Assembly (NCBI RefSeq): GCF_000964405.1
Contig: NZ_BANE01000078.1
Location: 1-53,195, forward strand
Source: Novacetimonas hansenii JCM 7643
Lineage (GTDB): Bacteria; Pseudomonadota; Alphaproteobacteria; Acetobacterales; Acetobacteraceae
Length of the DNA: 53,195 nt
Reading direction: 5' to 3'
Positions within the stretch are counted from its first letter, which is position 1; every line of letters starts with the position of its first letter. Of the stretch, positions 49,066 through 53,195 are shown piece after piece. Both the position numbers and the translations under genes were made by a program. Under the pieces are notes generated by a model. The model was not told where the DNA came from. It did no database searches and saw only the letters and a program-made list of their open reading frames with translations.

Positions 49066-52000
49066 CTAGTGGAAGTTTCTTGATTTCACCGTGATCCGTT
49101 CAGATCTGGCTTCCTGTTGTGCCCTGCCGACCTCATGCAGGGACCGGTTCCCGACATCGGCCAGCAATCCAGACAGGTTGGTGATCTCCTTCGCCACCAG
49201 ATGCACGACCTCACCTTCCTTTTGCAGCATGCCCATTACCGCCAGCATCTGCCCGCCCAGTACCACGCGCCGGTTCGCATCGAACATGTCTGGCCAGATG
49301 ATGACGTTCATATTGGCCGTTTCGTCCTCCAGCGTCATGAACACCACGCCTTCGGCGGAGCCCGGTCGCTGCCGGACCAGCACCAGCCCTGCCACGGTGA
49401 GACGCTTCCCATCCTTCGCTGCCAGTGCCTGCCGACAGGACATGATGTCCCTTTCCTGAAGATCCTCACGCAGAAAAGTCAACGGATGATCCCGAAGGGT
49501 CAGGCCAAGTCGGTTGTAATCCCGCACCACCTCGGCCCCATCGCGCATGGGCTGGAGCAATACATCCGGTTCTTCAGCTTCCCGCGTGATCTGGGCTGCC
49601 GCGAACAGCGGCAACGGTTCATCGCGCAGGACCCTGATCGCCCAGAGCGCCTCGCGCCTGGCCAGCCCAAGCGAGGGCCGGAACGCATCGGCCTCGGCCA
49701 GATGGGTCAGGGCTGCCGCCTTCACACCCGCCCGACGCCACAGATCATCAATGGATGTAAAGGGACGGGAGTCTCGTGCGGCAACAATCCGGGCCGCATC
49801 ATCATTGGCCAGTCCCTTCACCAGGCTCATGCCCAGTCGCACGGCGAACATCCCGTTGGGGCTTTCCGGTCCTTCCAGCGTGCTGTCCCAGCGCGAGGCA
49901 TTGACGCAAACGGGCCGGATTTCCACGCCATGTTCCCGCGCATCGCGGACAAGTTGCGCCGGGGCATAGAACCCCATAGGCTGGGAATTCAGAAGCGAGG
50001 CCAGAAACACGTCCGGATGGGTGCATTTCATCCACGATGACGAATAGGCCAGAATGGCGAAACTGGCCGCATGGCTCTCAGGAAATCCGTAAGACCCGAA
50101 GCCCTCCAGTTGCAGGTAGATCCGTTCAGCGAATTCCTCATCATACCCGTTGGCGCGCATGCCATTGATCAGGCGTGTCTGAAACTGAGAGACGGTACCA
50201 GTGTTCTTGAACGTCGCCATGGCCCGCCGCAACTGATCGGCCTCGGCGGCTGTAAACCCGGCGCAGATCATGGCGACCTGCATCGCCTGTTCCTGAAACA
50301 GCGGGATGCCAAGCGTCTTTTTCAGAACCTTTTCCAGTTCCGGGGTGGGATAGTCTTCCGGCTCGATCCCTTCGCGCCTTCGGAGATAGGGGTGGACCAT
50401 GTCTCCCTGTATGGGACCAGGTCGAACAATCGCGACCTCGATGACGAGATCGTAAAACACACGCGGTTTGAGCCGTGGCAGCATGGACATCTGTGCCCGG
50501 CTCTCGATCTGGAACACGCCGATAGTGTCCGCCTTGCGGATCATGGCGTAGGTGCGGGGATCTTCGGCAGGGAGGGTCTGGAGGGTGAAATGCTGGCCCT
50601 TGTGCTCCGCCAGCAGATCCAGCCCCTTTTTCATGCAGGTCAGCATGCCAAGCGCCAGGATATCGACCTTCATGAATTTCAGGACGTCGATATCATCCTT
50701 GTCCCACTCGATAATCTGGCGGGCCTCCATCGAAGCGGGTTCGATCGGCACCAGTTCATCCAGCCGGTCATGCGTCAGCACAAAGCCGCCGGGATGTTGC
50801 GACAGATGGCGGGGCGTCCCGATCAGGCACCGCGCGAGATCCAGAGTCAGGCGGATGCGCCGATCGGACAGATCAATACCGCTGTCAGTCAGGGCGTCAT
50901 CGTCCAGCGTGCGGCCCCAACCATGAATCTGGCCCGAGAGTGTGCGGATCAGGTCTTCCGGTAGCCCCATGACCTTCCCGACATCGCGCAAGGCTCCCTT
51001 GGCGCGATAGCGGATGACCACGGCCGTCAGTGCTGCCCGATCACGTCCGTAATGCTCATAGACCCACTGGATGACCTGTTCACGTCGCGCATGCTCGAAA
51101 TCGACATCGATGTCCGGCGGCTCGCCCCGCTCTTCGGAGACGAAGCGCTCGAACAGCAGGGAGTTGCGCGCGGGATCAATGGCCGTGATGCCGAGCACGT
51201 AACAGACGGCAGAATTGGCCGCCGATCCACGTCCCTGACAGAGAATGTCCTGGCTGCGGGCATAGCGGACGATGCTGTTCACCGTCAGGAAATACGGTGC
51301 GTAGGCCATGCGCCCGATCAGGCCGAGTTCATGGTTCAGGCTTTTGCGAACCTCGTCCGGGATACCTTCAGGATAGGTGCGGGCTGCGGCCTCCCATGTC
51401 AGCGCTTCCAATGCCTGCTGGGGCGTCTGGCCGGGAACGGACACTTCATCGGGATACTGGTAGGCCAGATCATCCAGAGAGAAGTGACAGCGCTCGACGA
51501 TCTGCACGGTGCGAGCCACCGCTTCCGGATAACGGCTGAACAGCCGGGCCATTTCCTGCGGGGGTTTGAGATAGCGGTCCGCATGACGTTCGCGGACGAA
51601 CCCGGCCTCGTCGATGGTCGTGTTATGCCGGATGCAGGTGACGACGTCCTGCAGGATGCGCCGGTCATGGGTATGGAACAGCACGTCATTGGTTACAACG
51701 GTTGGCACATGCGCCTGCTGCGCCAGGTTGGCCAGTTCGTAGAGCCGCATCTGGTCATTGGGACGGCGCAGCAGGGTCAGCGCCATATAGGCCCGGTCGG
51801 CAAAGGCGTCTTTCAGTTTGCGCAGATGCAAAGCGCAGGCATCGTCTGCCGTGTCAGGGACCATGACGATGATCAGGCCCTCGCCCCAGGCGACCAGATC
51901 CTCCCAGAGCAGATGGCATTTCCCTTTGCCGGCTCGTGCCTTGCCTATGGTGAGCAGCCGGCACAGGCGACCGTAGGCCGCGCGGTCGGTCGGATAGACC

Positions 52001-52242
52001 AGCACTGCTGGGAAATCGGCCAGGTCGATGCGACAGCCGACAACCAGCCGGACACCGGTAGCCTTCGCGGCTCCGTATGCCTGCACCATTCCGGCCAGAG
52101 AGTTGCGGTCACAGATGCTCAGTGCCTCGATGCCAAGGGCCTTTGCCTGCTCGAATAACTCAATGGGCGACGAGGCTCCACGCAGGAACGAGAAATAGGT
52201 TGTGACCTGCAGTTCGGCATAGCACGGTACCGGGGTGTTCAT
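49066..52242 (-). CDS. dnaE2: Error-prone DNA polymerase DnaE2
   Basis: This 1058-residue polymerase has a PHP domain at the N-terminus ([36 protein letters not shown]). The catalytic C-family core has the acidic residues in [10 protein letters not shown], then the [20 protein letters not shown] and [17 protein letters not shown] segments. An OB fold closes it near residues 950-1040 ([20 protein letters not shown]). It performs translesion synthesis after DNA damage together with ImuB and ImuA. The start ATG 52242 overlaps the imuB stop (ATGA). No LexA box can be judged because the operon begins outside the window. Its plasmid location suggests a mobile mutagenesis cassette. Confidence 0.95.
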   Translation of the reverse strand: MNTPVPCYAELQVTTYFSFLRGASSPIELFEQAKALGIEALSICDRNSLAGMVQAYGAAKATGVRLVVGCRIDLADFPAVLVYPTDRAAYGRLCRLLTIGKARAGKGKCHLLWEDLVAWGEGLIIVMVPDTADDACALHLRKLKDAFADRAYMALTLLRRPNDQMRLYELANLAQQAHVPTVVTNDVLFHTHDRRILQDVVTCIRHNTTIDEAGFVRERHADRYLKPPQEMARLFSRYPEAVARTVQIVERCHFSLDDLAYQYPDEVSVPGQTPQQALEALTWEAAARTYPEGIPDEVRKSLNHELGLIGRMAYAPYFLTVNSIVRYARSQDILCQGRGSAANSAVCYVLGITAIDPARNSLLFERFVSEERGEPPDIDVDFEHARREQVIQWVYEHYGRDRAALTAVVIRYRAKGALRDVGKVMGLPEDLIRTLSGQIHGWGRTLDDDALTDSGIDLSDRRIRLTLDLARCLIGTPRHLSQHPGGFVLTHDRLDELVPIEPASMEARQIIEWDKDDIDVLKFMKVDILALGMLTCMKKGLDLLAEHKGQHFTLQTLPAEDPRTYAMIRKADTIGVFQIESRAQMSMLPRLKPRVFYDLVIEVAIVRPGPIQGDMVHPYLRRREGIEPEDYPTPELEKVLKKTLGIPLFQEQAMQVAMICAGFTAAEADQLRRAMATFKNTGTVSQFQTRLINGMRANGYDEEFAERIYLQLEGFGSYGFPESHAASFAILAYSSSWMKCTHPDVFLASLLNSQPMGFYAPAQLVRDAREHGVEIRPVCVNASRWDSTLEGPESPNGMFAVRLGMSLVKGLANDDAARIVAARDSRPFTSIDDLWRRAGVKAAALTHLAEADAFRPSLGLARREALWAIRVLRDEPLPLFAAAQITREAEEPDVLLQPMRDGAEVVRDYNRLGLTLRDHPLTFLREDLQERDIMSCRQALAAKDGKRLTVAGLVLVRQRPGSAEGVVFMTLEDETANMNVIIWPDMFDANRRVVLGGQMLAVMGMLQKEGEVVHLVAKEITNLSGLLADVGNRSLHEVGRAQQEARSERITVKSRNFH

Positions 52243-53195
52243 CCGAAAATCCCGTGCAGAAACCAGCCCTGCGAGCCGGTCTCGCCGTGCTCACCATCAC
52301 CCGCCCGGTAAAGCCAGAACCGCTCGCCGCTCGTATCCTCCACCCGGAAATAGTCCCGGGCGATGGTCAGTTCCGCGTCGTTCTTCCACCATTCGCCAAA
52401 CACGCGCTCCGGCCCGTCAGCGCATTTCACCTTCCGTCGTACACCCCGCCAGATGAAGAACAGCGGCGGCTGGTCCGGGAGTTCCGCCATGGCCTGCACC
52501 GGTTCCGGTCGTGCCAGCAGCCGGGTAGGGCGAGGCCAGTGCTCGGGCCACTCCTTCGTCTCCTCGGGGGCAAGCGCGGGCACGCGGCAGAAGGAGCGTT
52601 CGGGCAAATCGCTTTCTACTGGCGCGAAGCGATACAGCGCCTGCATGCCGACACGGTTGGCCAGTGTGTCGACCAGATCGGACACATCGGCCTCTTCCTC
52701 GGCGATCAGGGAGGAGACGGTCTGCCGCCGGTCCATCGGTTCGGCCAGTGAGGCGATCAGCACCATGCGCTCGATGCCGAACCCCGGATCGATGGTCTCG
52801 ATCTTCTCGCACAGCAGCCGCGTCAGGCGCTTCACGTCGCGTACCGGCATGGCGGTCGCCACGCGGATCGCTTCGGTGCGGCTGTCGACACGATGCAGCA
52901 GTAGATCGAGGCGGCGCACGCCCTGTCCACGCTCGTCCAGCCCCTGGCAGAGCAGCGGCACCAGCTTGCCGATATATTTGGCGATAGTCTCGGCCGCGCC
53001 GATGGGTTCGGCAAAATTACGGCTGACTTCCACTGGATCAACCGGGCGGACAGGCACGATGGCTTCCCCCATGCGTCCAAAAGCCTGATCCAGCCTGCGG
53101 GCCACCTCTGGGCCGAAACGCAGCGCCAAAGGTGCACGGGGAATGGAGGCAAGTGGTCCGATGCGGGATACGCCCAGCGTGGCCAGACCCTCAAT
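52239..53195 (-). CDS. imuB: ImuB-like Y-family polymerase homologue, 3' part
   Basis: The minus frame is open to the window edge and ends at 52239, so only the last 318 residues are seen. They match the little-finger and C-terminal parts of ImuB ([45 protein letters not shown]-like segment [20 protein letters not shown]). ImuB lacks polymerase activity in known systems and instead recruits DnaE2 to the beta clamp. The clamp-binding motif is not obvious in the visible part. It precedes dnaE2 with an ATGA overlap; imuA should lie just beyond the window. Confidence 0.9.
   Translation of the reverse strand: MEGLATLGVSRIGPLASIPRAPLALRFGPEVARRLDQAFGRMGEAIVPVRPVDPVEVSRNFAEPIGAAETIAKYIGKLVPLLCQGLDERGQGVRRLDLLLHRVDSRTEAIRVATAMPVRDVKRLTRLLCEKIETIDPGFGIERMVLIASLAEPMDRRQTVSSLIAEEEADVSDLVDTLANRVGMQALYRFAPVESDLPERSFCRVPALAPEETKEWPEHWPRPTRLLARPEPVQAMAELPDQPPLFFIWRGVRRKVKCADGPERVFGEWWKNDAELTIARDYFRVEDTSGERFWLYRAGDGEHGETGSQGWFLHGIFG

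Noticed and set aside
50071-52158. Long plus frames opposite dnaE2
   Set aside because: Antisense shadows of a clear polymerase gene.
1-53195. CRISPR array or tRNA gene
   Set aside because: No regularly spaced repeats with unique spacers and no cloverleaf-like sequence were noticed on either strand.

Overview
The window looks like part of a large plasmid (or plasmid-like integrated replicon) of an alphaproteobacterium, most likely an acetic acid bacterium (Acetobacteraceae). Reasons: a RepA-type initiator next to ParA, a TraF/DUF2840/DUF736/DUF3363-relaxase/VirD4 mobilisation block, small DUF2285/DUF2493/DUF932 plasmid genes, GC-rich codon use, and an ImuB-DnaE2 mutagenesis cassette. The host assignment is inference; no rRNA or housekeeping marker is present.

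Layout. 1-6.9 kb: plasmid accessory backbone (DUF932 fragment, Toprim protein, DUF2493, DUF736, XRE regulator, DUF2285 genes, one of them frameshifted) with three inverted repeats that have AT arms and GC-rich cores. 7.3-8.8 kb: a SulP anion transporter. 9.4-14.4 kb: a tightly overlapping replication/partition/transfer operon (HTH protein, RepA, ParA, DNA methyltransferase, RHH protein, DUF2840, TraF peptidase, DUF736, lytic transglycosylase). The 3' end of repA carries DnaA boxes, three iterons and an AT-rich stretch, so the origin is probably inside the gene. 14.7-20.7 kb: DUF3363 relaxase, a RES/ParS-type toxin-antitoxin pair, a DOPA-dioxygenase-like gene, VirD4/TraG and an RHH protein; no trb mating-pair genes follow. 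20.9-27.6 kb: an AT-richer heavy-metal cluster (MerR, CDF, then OMF-MFP-RND). 27.6-29.1 kb: a gene graveyard with polygalacturonase and SDR remnants. 29.1-33.4 kb: small secreted or unknown proteins, PsiE and Hsp20.

33.7-39.2 kb is a sulfur/methionine module: a MetR-like regulator divergent from metF and queH, then mesD and mesX (DUF1852), a folate-independent, oxygen-dependent methionine synthase pair. 39.7-44.6 kb is a complete four-gene QatABCD antiphage system (KAP-type P-loop NTPase, QatB, QueC-like QatC, TatD-like QatD). It is followed by an intact IS481-family element, and the pair is bracketed by imperfect direct repeats of about 65 bp. 46.1-48.9 kb is a TetR-controlled isochorismatase-like hydrolase plus DHA2-type MFS exporter, with two matching operator palindromes in overlapping divergent promoters. 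49.1-53.2 kb is dnaE2 and the 3' part of imuB.

The most noteworthy items are the Qat island and its boundaries, the origin embedded in repA, the mesD/mesX/metR/metF clustering with a shared upstream motif, the layered dyads of the XRE, MerR and TetR regulators, and the frameshifted or decayed genes that mark recent rearrangement.
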